This document shows positions 26,414 to 36,913 of a stretch of DNA of 64,000 nucleotides, piece by piece. The translations under genes and the position numbers were made by a program. The stretch's first letter is position 1. Each line of letters opens with the position of its first letter. The notes under the pieces were generated by a model that did no database searches, had not been told where the DNA came from, and saw only the letters and a program-made list of their open reading frames with translations. The stretch comes from Gammaproteobacteria bacterium (GTDB lineage Bacteria; Pseudomonadota; Gammaproteobacteria; Steroidobacterales; PWYM01), in the NCBI GenBank assembly GCA_007693855.1, contig RECU01000061.1:1-64000 (forward strand). Direction: 5' to 3'.

Positions 26414-27004
26414 TCAGCTCTGATACCAGCGCGTGCGCAGGCGGTCGAGCACCCGGTCGGCGTACCAGCGCTGGCCCCGGCTGCCGTTGTAGCGGGCCAG
26501 CGCCTTCACCAGGTCACCGTTTTCCATGTCGAGGTAATGGCGCAGGATCGTGCAGCCCATGCGCAGGTTCGTGCGGATGTGGAACAGGTTATCGTCCGGG
26601 CGGCCGATCTCGTGCAGCCAGAATGGCATGACCTGCATCAGACCCAGCGCGCCGGCCACCGAGATGGCGAAGCGGTCGAAATTGCTCTCGACGTCGATCA
26701 CCGCCAGCACCAGTTCCGGGGGCAGGTCCACGCGAGCCGCCTCGTAATGCACATGGCGCAGGATGTACAGACGCTCCTCCACGTCCGGCACCTGCCGGGT
26801 GAGTCGTCGGGACATGTCCGTGAGCCAGACCTCGGCCTCGAAGCGGTCGCCGAAGCTGCCGCTGTCATTGATCGCGGCGCTCAGCAATGCCCGCAGTTGA
26901 GGGTCCACCGGCTCCTGAGCGGGGAGGGCAGTCGCCAGCAGCAGGCCCGCTCCCAGCCCGAGGGCTGGAGCCAGGCGGCGCCTGTCAGCGCTGCGTTGTG
27001 CCAT
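26414..27004 (-). CDS. Exported lytic transglycosylase (SLT family 1)
   Basis: 196 aa with a signal peptide ([22 protein letters not shown]). The SLT domain has the catalytic Glu in [14 protein letters not shown], followed by [12 protein letters not shown] and [10 protein letters not shown], the standard transglycosylase order. It cleaves peptidoglycan glycan strands in the periplasm with 1,6-anhydro product. The start lies 20 bp inside the 3' end of proS, so it is expressed from the proS operon. The pairing of proS with a short SLT is common in Chromatiales-like and pseudomonad genomes. Confidence 0.93.
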   Translation of the reverse strand: MAQRSADRRRLAPALGLGAGLLLATALPAQEPVDPQLRALLSAAINDSGSFGDRFEAEVWLTDMSRRLTRQVPDVEERLYILRHVHYEAARVDLPPELVLAVIDVESNFDRFAISVAGALGLMQVMPFWLHEIGRPDDNLFHIRTNLRMGCTILRHYLDMENGDLVKALARYNGSRGQRWYADRVLDRLRTRWYQS

Positions 27005-28715
27005 CTCCCGGCTCCGCTGCGGTGGCCAGCAACTGTTCGATATCCTCCAGCGCGATCCGCTGGGGCTCGCGCTCGTCGCGCCGCTGGTATTCCACTGCCG
27101 CCTCGGCCAGCGAGCGTTCGCCGATCACGATCCGCTGCGGGATACCGATCAGCTCGGCGTCGGCGAACTTGACACCGGGTCGTGCCGGTCGATCGTCCAG
27201 CAAGACTTCCAGTCCCCGGGCACGGAGACTGGTGTAGAGCTGGTCGGCGGTCTCGCGCACCAGCTCGGACTTGTCGTAGTTCAGGGGCACCAGCACGACG
27301 TCGAACGGCGCCATCGGCGCCGGCCAGCGGATGCCGCGCTCGTCGTGATGCTGCTCGATGGCCGCCGCGACAATCCGCGAGACGCCGATGCCGTAGCAGC
27401 CCATGGCCATGGGGGTCTCCTGGCCGGCTTCGTCCAGCACCACCGCGCCGAGGGCTTCGCTGTACTTGCAGCCCAGCTGGAAGATATGACCGACCTCGAT
27501 GCCGCGGTCGATGGCCAGCACGCCGCCGCCCCGGGGGCTGGGGTCGCCGGCGACGACATTTCGCAGGTCAGCGCAGACCGGCTCGGGAAGATCCCGTCCC
27601 CAGTTGACGCCGGTGAGGTGCGCATCGACGCGGTTGGCGCCGCAGACCACGTCGGCCAGCGCTGCCGCGGCGTGATCTGCGATCACCGGAACCGACAGGC
27701 CGACGGGGCCGATGAATCCCGGCTCGCAACCCGTGTGCCGGCGCACCGTGGCGGCATCGCAGAGCGTCAGGGGGTCGGCGACCTGAGGGAGTCGCGCCGC
27801 CTTGATGGCGTTGAGTTCGTGGTCACCGCGCACCACCAGGGCCACGGCACCGCCGTCGCTGCCCGCGACCAGCAGGGTTTTCAGGCAGGCCGCAGGCGCG
27901 ACTTCCAGCAGCGCGGAGACCTCTTCGATGGTGCGCGCGCCGGGTGTCTCGACTTCGCGCAGGGCTGCGGCTGGCGCGGGGCGTGGCCGGGTTGGCGCCA
28001 GTGCCTCGGCGGTCTCTACATTGGCGGCGAAGCCGTCGTCTTCACACCAGGCGATGGCATCTTCGCCCGAGTCGGCCAGCACATGGAATTCCTCCGAGCG
28101 GCTACCGCCGATTTCGCCGCTGTCAGCCTCGACGACACGGAATTTCAGCCCCAGGCGGGTGAAAATGCGCAGGTAAGCCTCGCGCATCGCCAGATAACCC
28201 TCTTCCAGGGAGGCCTGGTCGACGTGAAACGAATAGGCGTCTTTCATGATGAACTCGCGGGCACGCATCACGCCGAAACGCGGCCGGATCTCATCACGGA
28301 ACTTGGTCTGGATCTGGTAGTAGTTCACCGGCAGCTGGCGGTAGCTCTTGAGCTCCCTGCGGGCGAGATCGGTGATGACTTCCTCGTGGGTGGGCCCGAA
28401 ACAGAACTCCCGCTCGTGGCGATCGCTGATGCGCAGGAGCAGCGGGCCGTACTGGTCCCAGCGACCGGATTCGCGCCAGAGCTCTGCGGGCTGGACGGCG
28501 GGCATCAGCAGTTCCATAGCGCCCGCGCGGTTCATCTCTTCGCGGACGATCTGCTCGACCCGCCGCAGCACCCGCAGCCCCAGCGGCATCCACGTGTAGA
28601 TTCCCGAGGTCAGCCGCCGGATCAGGCCGGCCCGCAGCATCAGCTGGTGGCTGACGATCTCCGCCTCGGAGGGCACCTCCTTGAGGGTGTTGAGTGGAAA
28701 GCTGGACAGGCGCAT
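26985..28715 (-). CDS. proS: Prolyl-tRNA synthetase, bacterial type with editing insertion
   Basis: 576 aa, the bacterial ProS length. Class II motifs: the [24 protein letters not shown] opening (motif 1), [25 protein letters not shown] (motif 2) and [19 protein letters not shown] (motif 3). Between motifs 2 and 3 lies the YbaK-like editing domain (about 230-380) that removes Ala from tRNA-Pro. C-terminal anticodon-binding domain present. The 3' end overlaps the transglycosylase gene by 20 bp. Divergent from pssA. Confidence 0.97.
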   Translation of the reverse strand: MRLSSFPLNTLKEVPSEAEIVSHQLMLRAGLIRRLTSGIYTWMPLGLRVLRRVEQIVREEMNRAGAMELLMPAVQPAELWRESGRWDQYGPLLLRISDRHEREFCFGPTHEEVITDLARRELKSYRQLPVNYYQIQTKFRDEIRPRFGVMRAREFIMKDAYSFHVDQASLEEGYLAMREAYLRIFTRLGLKFRVVEADSGEIGGSRSEEFHVLADSGEDAIAWCEDDGFAANVETAEALAPTRPRPAPAAALREVETPGARTIEEVSALLEVAPAACLKTLLVAGSDGGAVALVVRGDHELNAIKAARLPQVADPLTLCDAATVRRHTGCEPGFIGPVGLSVPVIADHAAAALADVVCGANRVDAHLTGVNWGRDLPEPVCADLRNVVAGDPSPRGGGVLAIDRGIEVGHIFQLGCKYSEALGAVVLDEAGQETPMAMGCYGIGVSRIVAAAIEQHHDERGIRWPAPMAPFDVVLVPLNYDKSELVRETADQLYTSLRARGLEVLLDDRPARPGVKFADAELIGIPQRIVIGERSLAEAAVEYQRRDEREPQRIALEDIEQLLATAAEPGDGTTQR

Positions 28716-28849
28716 GACGGATTCCGCTGAAGGACGACCCCGAGGATTCTAGCGTGGATCGCCGGCGGGGTGCGGCGAGGATGTCGCGGAATTGCTTTCC
28801 CGGGCCGATTCACTCACGATGATTGGCATCACCCTACGCCCCGGCAGAG

Positions 28850-29674
28850 ATGATCGAGCCAGACGAAAACAACGACGTGCCCGCCCCCGTGCGCCGGCGT
28901 CGAAGGGGCATTTACCTGCTGCCCAACCTGCTCACCACCGGTGCTCTGTTCTCCGGCTTCTATGCCGTGATCGCGGCCATCGACGGCAATTACATCGCCG
29001 CGGCGATCGCGATCTATGTCGCGATCATCCTCGATGGCCTGGATGGCCGTGTCGCCCGGATGACCAGCACCGAGAGCGATTTCGGCAAGGAATATGACAG
29101 CCTTTCGGACATGGTGGCCTTTGGGGTCGCGCCGGCGATCGTGGTGTACCAGTGGGGCGTCGCCCGGCTGGCCGAATATGGCACGGCCTGGGGCCGGCTG
29201 GGCTGGATCGCCGCGTTTCTCTACGTGGTCGCCGCGGCACTCCGCCTGGCGCGGTTCAACACCCGCATCGCCAGCGCCGACAAGCGATTTTTCGACGGCC
29301 TGCCGAGTCCTTCGGCGGCAGCGCTGGTCGGCGGCCTGGTCTGGCTGGGCACCGTCCAGGGCATCGACGGGCTGCCGGCCCTGCTCACCGCGTTCGTCAT
29401 CACCGTGCTGGCCGGCCTGTGTATGGTCAGTGCGTTCCACTACTACAGTTTCAAGGACTTCAACCTCGGCGGGCGGGTGCGCTTCACCCACCTGCTGCTG
29501 ATTCCCGCGACGTTCATGCTGATCTCGCTGAATCCGCCGGTGGTGCTGTTCCTGGGCTTTCTGCTGTACGCCTGCTCCGGCCCGGCACTATGGTTCTGGC
29601 GCCGGCGCCGGCGCAGCAGCAGCGCAACCGACAGCCGACACGGAGAGGAGGCGCCGCCGGGAGACGACGGATGA
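28850..29674 (+). CDS. pssA: CDP-diacylglycerol-serine O-phosphatidyltransferase
   Basis: 274 aa from ATG 28850; the frame also has a TTG at 28823. It makes phosphatidylserine, the precursor of phosphatidylethanolamine. An Arg-rich cytoplasmic lead (PVRRRRRGIYLLPNLLTT) precedes the CDP-alcohol transferase motif DGLDGRVARMTSTESDFG plus KEYDSLSD, with all four metal-binding Asp. About eight membrane helices follow. The C-terminal tail (WFWRRRRRSSSATDSRHGEE) is charged and cytosolic. This is the membrane-integral PssA type, not the E. coli phospholipase-D-like type. Its stop overlaps the next gene's start (ATGA). Confidence 0.93.
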   Translation: MIEPDENNDVPAPVRRRRRGIYLLPNLLTTGALFSGFYAVIAAIDGNYIAAAIAIYVAIILDGLDGRVARMTSTESDFGKEYDSLSDMVAFGVAPAIVVYQWGVARLAEYGTAWGRLGWIAAFLYVVAAALRLARFNTRIASADKRFFDGLPSPSAAALVGGLVWLGTVQGIDGLPALLTAFVITVLAGLCMVSAFHYYSFKDFNLGGRVRFTHLLLIPATFMLISLNPPVVLFLGFLLYACSGPALWFWRRRRRSSSATDSRHGEEAPPGDDG

Positions 29675-30393
29675 GGCCTGCGTCCGACCGCGACGCCTGG
29701 CTGGCGGCGCTGGGTCTGGTGCGCTGGGAACGCCGTTGCGCGCCGGTGCAGGGTGTCGCGGCGCCCACTCAAGAGGTTGTGCCGGACCGGCCTTCGGCGG
29801 CGGGCAAGGCTGCTCTGGTCGATCCTGGGCAACTCGACTGGCCGGCGCTGCGCGCTTGCGTCGCCGACTGTACCCGCTGCGAGCTCCATCGCGATCGCAC
29901 GCGCACCGTGTTTGGCGTGGGCAACGTGACCGCCGACTGGCTGATCGTCGGCGAGGCGCCGGGTGCCGAGGAGGATCGTCGGGGCGAGCCCTTCGTCGGC
30001 CGTGCCGGCCAGTTGCTCGATGCCATGCTGGCGGCCATCGGGCAGTCCCGGGAAACGGTGTTCATCACGAACATCCTCAAGTGCCGACCGCCGAACAACC
30101 GTGATCCGTCAACAGCAGAGGCGGCGGCCTGTCGCCCGTATCTCGAGCGCCAGATCGAGCTGCTCGGACCGCGCCTGATTCTTGCCGTGGGCCGGATCGC
30201 CGCCCAGCAGCTGCTCGAGACCGCGGCACCTCTCGCGCGCCTGCGCGGCCAGGTACACCGCCACCCGCGGCATGATGTGCCGGTGGTCGTCACCTACCAT
30301 CCCGCCTATCTGCTGCGCAGTCCGGCCGACAAGGCGCAGGCCTGGGAAGACCTGCTGCTGGCCTGCCGCACCGCTGCCGGGGTGGCGGCATGA
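29671..30393 (+). CDS. Uracil-DNA glycosylase, Fe-S family 4 type
   Basis: 240 aa from ATG 29671. Removes uracil from DNA. The 4Fe-4S ligands are CTRC and then [17 protein letters not shown] with the family-typical 15-residue gap. The active-site block is [20 protein letters not shown], and the C-terminal motif is TYHPAYLLR. The first 55 residues are a poorly conserved extension ([17 protein letters not shown]) resembling those on proteins annotated as phage-polymerase-related UDGs. Sits between pssA and rimI, coupled to both by ATGA overlaps. Confidence 0.93.
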   Translation: MRPASDRDAWLAALGLVRWERRCAPVQGVAAPTQEVVPDRPSAAGKAALVDPGQLDWPALRACVADCTRCELHRDRTRTVFGVGNVTADWLIVGEAPGAEEDRRGEPFVGRAGQLLDAMLAAIGQSRETVFITNILKCRPPNNRDPSTAEAAACRPYLERQIELLGPRLILAVGRIAAQQLLETAAPLARLRGQVHRHPRHDVPVVVTYHPAYLLRSPADKAQAWEDLLLACRTAAGVAA

Positions 30394-30881
30394 GCGCCGC
30401 GGAAGACCGCTTCGACCCGAGCCTGCGGGCCATGATGGCGCGCGATCTGCCGCGGATCGCCGAGATCGAGCGCAGCGCCTATGGCTACCCGTGGTCGCCC
30501 GGCATTTTTCGCGACTGTCTGCTTGCAGGCTATACCTGTCTGGTCATCGAGGACGATGGGCGGGTGGTGGCGTACTCGATCATGTCCGTGGCGGCGGGTG
30601 AGGCACACGTGCTCAATGTCTGTGTCCACCCCGACGCGCGCGGCCGTGGCTTGGGACGGCGGCTGATGTGCGCACTCATCGAACGCGCCCTCGATGCGGC
30701 GGCCCGGCGCATGTTCCTGGAAGTCCGACCGTCCAACGCGGTGGCGCGGCGGCTCTACGCCAGCCTCGGTTTCGCCGAGGTGGGTGTGCGGCCGCGCTAC
30801 TACCAGGCAGAAGCGGGCCGCGAGGATGCCGTGGTGCTCTGCCTCGAGGGTGCCGCGCTCGAGCTCGCCGGGCGCAACTGA
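30390..30881 (+). CDS. rimI: Ribosomal-protein-alanine N-acetyltransferase (GNAT)
   Basis: 163 aa. Acetylates the N-terminal Ala of ribosomal protein S18 in known members. GNAT motif A is [23 protein letters not shown] (acetyl-CoA pyrophosphate loop), followed by [21 protein letters not shown] and [22 protein letters not shown], a RimI-type ending. Coupled to the glycosylase by an ATGA overlap. Other GNAT substrates cannot be excluded. Confidence 0.9.
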   Translation: MSAAEDRFDPSLRAMMARDLPRIAEIERSAYGYPWSPGIFRDCLLAGYTCLVIEDDGRVVAYSIMSVAAGEAHVLNVCVHPDARGRGLGRRLMCALIERALDAAARRMFLEVRPSNAVARRLYASLGFAEVGVRPRYYQAEAGREDAVVLCLEGAALELAGRN

Positions 30882-30910
30882 GCTGGCTGCACCTGGCTGC
30901 CGTACGCCGG

Positions 30911-30916
30911 TACAAT
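30911..30916 (+). promoter_or_regulatory. Candidate -10 element for prfC
   Basis: TACAAT lies in the 53-bp gap between rimI and prfC, 18 bases before the TTG start. It implies a very short leader. No convincing -35 was found, so this is tentative. Confidence 0.3.
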
Positions 30917-30934
30917 GAGCGGTTTCCCATCAGG

Positions 30935-32536
30935 TTGCCGACCTTGCTACTGCACGCAGACCAGACCGCCCGGCGGACGTTCGCGATCATCTCGCACCCG
31001 GACGCCGGCAAGACCACGCTGACCGAGAAGCTTCTGCTGTTCGGCGGCGCCATCCAGCTTGCCGGTACCGTCAAGGGCCGCAAGGCCGCGCGCCACGCGA
31101 CTTCAGACTGGATGAAGCTCGAGCAGGAGCGCGGGATCTCGGTCACCTCGTCGGTGATGCAGTTCCCTTATGAAGGTCGCATCGTCAACCTGCTGGACAC
31201 GCCCGGGCACGAAGATTTCTCCGAGGACACCTACCGGACGCTCACAGCAGTCGACTCGGCCCTGATGGTCATTGACTGCGCCAAGGGCGTGGAAGAACGC
31301 ACGATCAAGCTGATGGAGGTGTGCCGTATGCGCACCACCCCGATTGTGACCTTCATCAACAAGCTCGACCGCGAAGGCCGCGAGCCGATGGAGCTGCTCG
31401 ATGAGGTTGAGTCGGTGCTGCGGATTGCCTGCGCGCCAATCACCTGGCCCATTGGCATGGGTCGGGCCCTCAAGGGCGTCTATCACCTGCTGGAAGACCG
31501 GATTTACGTCTATCACCACGGCGAACGCGGCCGGGTGCAGCAGATCGACTGCGTTGATGGTCTCGATTCCCCGGCGGCCGACCAGGTGCTCGGCAGCGAT
31601 GCCGAAGCTGTGCGCGAGGAGATCGAGCTGGTGCGCGGTGCCAGCCATGCCTGGGACCATGCAGCTTACCTTCGCGGTGAACTGACGCCAGTGTTCTTCG
31701 GCTCGGCGATCAGTAACTTCGGCGTGCGTGAACTGCTGAACGCCTTCGTCGAGTGGGCACCCGGGCCGCAGGCCCGGGCCACCGCAGAACGGGAAGTGGA
31801 CCCGGCCGAGCCGTCACTGACCGGCTTTGTCTTCAAGATCCAGGCGAACATGGATCCCGCACATCGTGATCGCATCGCGTTCATGCGGATCTGTTCGGGG
31901 CGGTTCAGCAAGGGCATGAAGCTGCGTCACGTGCGTCTTGGACGCGACATCCGCATCGCCGATGCCGTGACTTTTCTTGCTGCCGATCGCCAGCATGCCG
32001 ATCAGGCCAGCGCGGGTGACATCATCGGGCTGCACAATCACGGCACCATCAATATCGGCGACACCTTCACCGAGGGCGAGGCGCTGCATTTCACCGGCAT
32101 CCCGAGTTTCGCCCCGGAACTGTTCCGGCGCGCGGTGCTGCGAGATCCGCTGCGGATGAAGGCGCTTTCAAAGGGCCTGGACCAGCTCTGCGAGGAAGGC
32201 GCGACCCAGGTGTTCCGGCCGATGGTCGGCAATGCGCTGATCCTCGGCGCGGTCGGTCCGCTGCAGTTTGATGTCGTGGCCGATCGCCTGAAACACGAGT
32301 ATGGCGTCGAGTGCCACTTCGAAGGCGTCCAGGTCGCCACGGCGCGCTGGGTGTACTGCGACGATGAGCGGCGCCTCGAGGAATTCCGCCGCAAGGCCGC
32401 CGAGCATCTGGCCATCGATCACGGGGGCGCGCTGGTCTACGTGGCACCGACCCGCGTGAACCTCAGTCTCACCCAGGAGCGGTGGCCGGAGATCGAATTC
32501 CGCGCGACCCGGGAAAAGGCCCCGGTCGCCGCCTGA
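30935..32536 (+). CDS. prfC: Peptide chain release factor 3
   Basis: 533 aa from TTG 30935 (RF3 of E. coli is 529). No ATG or GTG exists in the region where the family starts: the conserved [20 protein letters not shown] begins 12 codons after this TTG, and a second TTG lies at 30944. A GTPase that removes RF1/RF2 from the ribosome after termination. G motifs are [24 protein letters not shown] and [10 protein letters not shown], with [14 protein letters not shown] as switch. Overlaps in the rimI frame upstream are shadows. Convergent with the MFS gene, only 2 bp away. Confidence 0.95.
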   Translation: MPTLLLHADQTARRTFAIISHPDAGKTTLTEKLLLFGGAIQLAGTVKGRKAARHATSDWMKLEQERGISVTSSVMQFPYEGRIVNLLDTPGHEDFSEDTYRTLTAVDSALMVIDCAKGVEERTIKLMEVCRMRTTPIVTFINKLDREGREPMELLDEVESVLRIACAPITWPIGMGRALKGVYHLLEDRIYVYHHGERGRVQQIDCVDGLDSPAADQVLGSDAEAVREEIELVRGASHAWDHAAYLRGELTPVFFGSAISNFGVRELLNAFVEWAPGPQARATAEREVDPAEPSLTGFVFKIQANMDPAHRDRIAFMRICSGRFSKGMKLRHVRLGRDIRIADAVTFLAADRQHADQASAGDIIGLHNHGTINIGDTFTEGEALHFTGIPSFAPELFRRAVLRDPLRMKALSKGLDQLCEEGATQVFRPMVGNALILGAVGPLQFDVVADRLKHEYGVECHFEGVQVATARWVYCDDERRLEEFRRKAAEHLAIDHGGALVYVAPTRVNLSLTQERWPEIEFRATREKAPVAA

Positions 32537-32538
32537 TT

Positions 32539-33867
32539 TCAGTGGGCCTCGGCCACTTCCCGGCCGCGAGCCTCATCGATACGCCGGCTGACGATCAGCG
32601 CGACCGCGAACAACACGATGCAGAACAATACGGCGGTATGCAGCCCCAGCAGGGCCTGCAGCACGCCGATCGCCAGCAGTCCGGTCACGCCGGCGAGCTT
32701 CATCGCCTGGCCCCAGAAGCCGAAGAACTCCGCGGAGCGGGACAGGGGTGAAAACAGTCCGACCAAGGTGCGGGTGGCCGACTGACAGGAGCCGAGACTG
32801 AGGCCCGCCACACTGCCGACCACCAGAAACACGTACTGGGGATGCAGCGCCACGCCCGCCACTCGCGCCAGCAGTTCGGCGATGGCCGGTGTCAGGTAAA
32901 TCAGCGCGATCGCGAGCATCCACATGACCAGGGTGATCTGGTAAGTCCGTTTCGCCCCCAGCCGGTCCTGGATGAAACCGAAGCCCAGGGCGCCGACCGC
33001 GGCGGTAATCTGCACGATCACGAACATCAGCGTGCGCACTTCCTCATCCCAGGCGATGACCTGCGCGCCGTAGATGAAGGCGTAGGTGATGATGATGTAG
33101 ATCCCGTTCATGGCGAAGAACACCGAGAGCAGCAGCACCGCGAGGTCGCGGTAGGCGGCCAGGCCGCGCAGGGTGCCGCCGACGCGCGAGAGGCCGATGT
33201 GCAGGTAGCCCTTGCCCGGCGGCAGTTCCCGGGGGGTGCCGCGCTCCCGCACCCACAGGAAGGTGGGGATGGCCGCGACCAGAAAAAATGCCGCCGCCCA
33301 GGGCCCGACCCAGCGGATACGCTCGAAATTCTCGGCGCTGACGTCACCGAGCACCAGCAGGACGAAGACCGCCGAGACCATGCCGCCGACGTAGCCCAGT
33401 GCCCAGCCAAAGCCCGAGATCTTGCCGAGGTCCTCAGGGGGGCCGAGGTCAGGCAGGAAGCTTGCAATGAAGGCCTCGCCGATCGAGTAGGCGAAATTTG
33501 ACGCCATGATCAGCAGCACACCGAGCAGCGCATAGCCGGGCGCGACGAAATACAGCGCCGCGGTGGTGATCACGGTCAGCAGGTAGCTTGCGAACAGGAA
33601 GCGTTTCTTGGCGGCACGGTAGTCCATGATCGCGCCGGCGACCGGCGAACAGATCACCACCAGCAGATAGCTGGTCGACAGCGCGAGACTCCAGAGGAAG
33701 TTGCCGAGGCGGTAATCGCCGTCATTGTTGCCGACGATGACACGCGTGAACAGGTCGCCGAAAACCACCGTGATGATCAGCAGGGTGTACGCCTGATTGG
33801 CGAAGTCGAACATGCCCCAGCCGAAGATCTCGCGCTTGGGGGCGCGCGTGCGTGGGATCACCTGCAT
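32539..33867 (-). CDS. MFS transporter, UMF1/Atg22-like family
   Basis: 442 aa with about 11-12 membrane helices. The opening EIFGWGMFDFANQAYTLLIITVVFGDLF is the hallmark of the UMF1 family (related to yeast vacuolar amino-acid exporter Atg22). Further conserved blocks are VICSPVAGAIMDYRAAKKRFL, IGEAFIASFLPDLG and GLSLGSCQSATRTLVGLFSP. Direction and substrate in bacteria are not established; amino-acid efflux is a guess from the yeast relative. Single gene between prfC and the TgpA operon, starting 55 bp after the tgpA-like gene's stop. Confidence 0.88.
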   Translation of the reverse strand: MQVIPRTRAPKREIFGWGMFDFANQAYTLLIITVVFGDLFTRVIVGNNDGDYRLGNFLWSLALSTSYLLVVICSPVAGAIMDYRAAKKRFLFASYLLTVITTAALYFVAPGYALLGVLLIMASNFAYSIGEAFIASFLPDLGPPEDLGKISGFGWALGYVGGMVSAVFVLLVLGDVSAENFERIRWVGPWAAAFFLVAAIPTFLWVRERGTPRELPPGKGYLHIGLSRVGGTLRGLAAYRDLAVLLLSVFFAMNGIYIIITYAFIYGAQVIAWDEEVRTLMFVIVQITAAVGALGFGFIQDRLGAKRTYQITLVMWMLAIALIYLTPAIAELLARVAGVALHPQYVFLVVGSVAGLSLGSCQSATRTLVGLFSPLSRSAEFFGFWGQAMKLAGVTGLLAIGVLQALLGLHTAVLFCIVLFAVALIVSRRIDEARGREVAEAH

Positions 33868-33921
33868 GCGGAGCTTGCCATCGGCGAGTGCCTTGGTCGC
33901 GGCAGAGAGGGTGATTCTGGC

Positions 33922-35907
33922 CTAACGGACGGCGCGGCTCCAGCGATGTGGGCGAAAGCGCCGTGCAGCGCTGATGAAGCCTTCCCGCAGGCCAGGCGCT
34001 GGATCAGGGTCGTAGCGGAGCTGCTGATATTGGGCGGCCAGCGCCCGGGTACCCGCGGCGAGCTCAGGACGTGTCGCGGCGACGCGCTCGGCAAAGGCCC
34101 GGGGGGTCTCGCCCGGCTGTGGCGGCAGACCCTGTCGGGCCAGGCGAGTACACAGCTGCTGCCAGGCGAGCACCACCGGGTCGCGGCGCTTCGGCAGCAG
34201 TCCTCGCGCCAGCACCAGTGCCAGGATCAGCAGGCTGGCGGCCAGCCCGATCGCGAGCAGGATGACGAGGGTGCGGGCGTGCTCGCCCTCGAACCCGAAG
34301 CGTTCCAGCAGGCGACGCTGGCTGGCATCGTCGTAACCGATGACGCTGGTGTTCCACCAGGTGTTGGCGGCATCCCAGACGCGGGCGGCCTGCCGCCGCC
34401 ACTGCATGGCCTGCACGCTGCGCCCCGCGCGCGCCTCCCCGGCCCGCAGGGCGCCCATGAGCCCGTCCGAGACCCGGTAGGGTGCGACGGCGGCGACCGG
34501 GTCGACGCGGATCCAGCCCTGGCCTTCCAGCCAGACCTCGGTCCAGGCATGCGCGTCGGACTGGCGAATGACGTGGTAGCCGCTCAGCGGGTTGAACTCC
34601 CCGCCCTGATAGCCGAGCACCACCCGCGCCGGGATGCCCGCAGCGCGCATCACGGTGGCGAATGCCGAGGCATAGTGTTCGCAGAAGCCCTCGCGGGTCT
34701 CGAACAGGAACTCGTCCACAGGATCGCTGCCCAGCGGCGGCGGCAGCAGGGTGTAGTAGAACGGCTCCGCGCGAAACCGGCTCAGCAGGGCCTGGATGAC
34801 ACCTGCATCGTCGGCGCTGCCGGCGCGCAGCTGCTGTGCCAGGGCGCGACTGCGCGGATTTCCCTCCTGCGGCAGGCGCCGGTAGTGTTCCTGGTCACGC
34901 GGCGGCAGGGTCAGGTCGGCCACTGCGGCGAGATCCGAGGTCAGCCTCATCGTTCGGCGCTCGTTGACCGGGCGTACCGTCGCCAGGCGCAGGTCGGCCG
35001 CCTGCACCACTTCGTCACCCTCGGCGGCCACCGGCACGTCGAGGGCAAACACCCAGTGGCGGCCATGTGGCTCGATCACGACCTCGTACTCGATGGCCTG
35101 TCCGCCGGACGATAGCTGTTCCGGCTGTAACGGCATCTGGCTGCGCGGGCGCGAACGCCGCCAGGTGCGGCCGTTGAATTCGTCGAGCACCAGGGCGCGC
35201 CAGTAGAGCTCGGAGTTGCGCGGGACCGTCCCGTCGAACCGGGCCCGGAAGGCCAGCTCCTCGGACAGGCCGAGCTCGGTAATGTCTCCGGGGCTCATTT
35301 CCTCGGACAACCCGGTGGTGGCGCTGCCTGGACTGGCGCCGATGCCCCACAGCGGACCCGGCAGGCGCGGGAACAGCAGAAACAGGATCAGCATCACCGG
35401 GATCGCGCCCACCAGCAGTCGCCCGGAGAGTGCGAGCGCCTCGCCGGCGGGCAACGGCGCCCGGGTTCGCGTGGCCTGCTGCAGGGCGGCGGTGGTCAGC
35501 CAGGCCACCCCCAGAAGATATACACCCCACGGCAGGCTCTGGTTGTGCAGAAAGCCGGCGAACACCAGAAAGTAGGCGATCAGCAGCAGGACCACGAGAT
35601 CGCGTGCGCGCCGGGTCTCGAGCAGTTTCAGGGCCATCATGACGACCAGCAGGGCGCTGCCCGGATGCAGCCCGTTGATGGTGCCGTAGGTCGCCAGCAC
35701 GCCGAGGAAACAGACGAAGGCCAGCGCGATGCGTAGCCAGCCTGGCGGCACCGGCAGCCCGCGGGTCGCCACGCCCAGGCGCCACAGGACGCACACGGCC
35801 AGCAGCAGGGGCACCCAGGGCGGCAGGTGTCCGAGATGCGGCAGGGTGGCTGCGGCGATAACCCCGGTGACCCAGCCCAGCCGTGCAGTGGCCTCAGCGC
35901 GGCTCAT
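33922..35907 (-). CDS. tgpA: Transglutaminase-like membrane protein (TgpA family)
   Basis: 661 aa, near the 668 aa of Pseudomonas TgpA. About six N-terminal membrane helices (1-190), a large periplasmic part, a transglutaminase core with the triad Cys (TREGFCEHYASAFATVMRAAG), His (SDAHAWTEVWLEG) and Asp (WIRVDPVAAV), another membrane helix (TLVILLAIGLAASLLILALVLA) and a cytoplasmic tail. All catalytic residues are present. Last gene of a MoxR-DUF58-TgpA operon, a set conserved in pseudomonads where tgpA is reported essential. The peptide substrate is unknown. Confidence 0.92.
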   Translation of the reverse strand: MSRAEATARLGWVTGVIAAATLPHLGHLPPWVPLLLAVCVLWRLGVATRGLPVPPGWLRIALAFVCFLGVLATYGTINGLHPGSALLVVMMALKLLETRRARDLVVLLLIAYFLVFAGFLHNQSLPWGVYLLGVAWLTTAALQQATRTRAPLPAGEALALSGRLLVGAIPVMLILFLLFPRLPGPLWGIGASPGSATTGLSEEMSPGDITELGLSEELAFRARFDGTVPRNSELYWRALVLDEFNGRTWRRSRPRSQMPLQPEQLSSGGQAIEYEVVIEPHGRHWVFALDVPVAAEGDEVVQAADLRLATVRPVNERRTMRLTSDLAAVADLTLPPRDQEHYRRLPQEGNPRSRALAQQLRAGSADDAGVIQALLSRFRAEPFYYTLLPPPLGSDPVDEFLFETREGFCEHYASAFATVMRAAGIPARVVLGYQGGEFNPLSGYHVIRQSDAHAWTEVWLEGQGWIRVDPVAAVAPYRVSDGLMGALRAGEARAGRSVQAMQWRRQAARVWDAANTWWNTSVIGYDDASQRRLLERFGFEGEHARTLVILLAIGLAASLLILALVLARGLLPKRRDPVVLAWQQLCTRLARQGLPPQPGETPRAFAERVAATRPELAAGTRALAAQYQQLRYDPDPAPGLREGFISAARRFRPHRWSRAVR

Positions 35908-36913
35908 GGTCGTCTCCGCTGCGGAAGTCGGCCATGAGCGTCAGGGCCTGTTCCAGCTGGGCGCGGCCGCCAGCGGGCGCGAGGCCGACGCCAGGCAGGC
36001 GCAGGCCGAAAGGACGTCCGGCGCGCGCACAGTCCAGCGCCTGGCGGGTCAGCACCGAGAGGCGCTGTTCCAGGTCGCCTGCAGACAGTGAGTCCAGATC
36101 CAGTACAGGCGGCGCCTCCTGGTTGCCGCTGAACTGTTTAACCCGCAGCGACTGGTCGCGCGCGTAGGCCTTCCAGGCAATCCGCCGGGGTGCGTCACCA
36201 CGGTGGAACTCGCGCAAGCCGGCGAAGTCCTCCTCGCCGGCACCTGCGAGGCCCCCTTCGTGACCGCTCTGCTCAGCGGCGGGTGGCAGCTCGGCAGGCT
36301 GGGTTGCCGGCGCCGGCCAGAGGGTGGCCGTCACCGTCAGGTGCGCCCAGGACCATACCCTGAACAGGTTGCCCGGATGCCGACTCTCGACAATCACGGT
36401 ATCAAATCGCTGGCGTCCCCGCCGTCGGGCGGGAACCCCGACCGCGACCACGACTTCGGCATCTGCGGTCAGGTCTGCGGGCCGGCTGTGGTGTTCACCA
36501 AGGCGCAGCACCACGTCATAGCGGGTCACCCGACCGGGATTACGCAGGCGAAAACGGTAGAGTACGGTCTGTCCGACATGCACCGGTTCCGCGCCCAGTG
36601 GCGTCAGCTCGACGCCCAGCAGGTTGCGGTGGGCGTGGTGCATGGCGGCCAGGCCGACCCCGCCCAGCAGGAAAGCCAGCAGGTAGCCCATGGCATTATC
36701 GTAGTTCATGGCACCCAGCAGCATGGTGAACACCATCAGGGCGAACACCAGCCCCTGCCGGCTCGGCAGGATGTAGAGCCGCCGTCGCTTGAGCGTCAGC
36801 GGGGCGGCATCACGGCCGTGGCTGCGCAGCAGCCATTGGCGCAGTCGGTTCAGGCGCCGGCGCTCGCGCCGCCGGGTGCGCCTGCCTGGGACCGCCACGC
36901 CCGCGTGGCTCAC
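35894..36913 (-). CDS. DUF58 domain protein
   Basis: 339 aa from a GTG that overlaps the moxR stop (GTGA). Two membrane helices near residues 55-105 (GLVFALMVFTMLLGAMNYDNAMGYLLAFLL within that span) are followed by a cytoplasmic/periplasmic domain with the DUF58 signature FAGLREFHRGDAPRRIAWKAYARDQSL. Such proteins are predicted MoxR partners, perhaps chaperoned by it, with a von Willebrand A-like fold. The middle gene of the MoxR-DUF58-TgpA set; 14-bp overlap with tgpA. Confidence 0.92.
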   Translation of the reverse strand: MSHAGVAVPGRRTRRRERRRLNRLRQWLLRSHGRDAAPLTLKRRRLYILPSRQGLVFALMVFTMLLGAMNYDNAMGYLLAFLLGGVGLAAMHHAHRNLLGVELTPLGAEPVHVGQTVLYRFRLRNPGRVTRYDVVLRLGEHHSRPADLTADAEVVVAVGVPARRRGRQRFDTVIVESRHPGNLFRVWSWAHLTVTATLWPAPATQPAELPPAAEQSGHEGGLAGAGEEDFAGLREFHRGDAPRRIAWKAYARDQSLRVKQFSGNQEAPPVLDLDSLSAGDLEQRLSVLTRQALDCARAGRPFGLRLPGVGLAPAGGRAQLEQALTLMADFRSGDDHEPR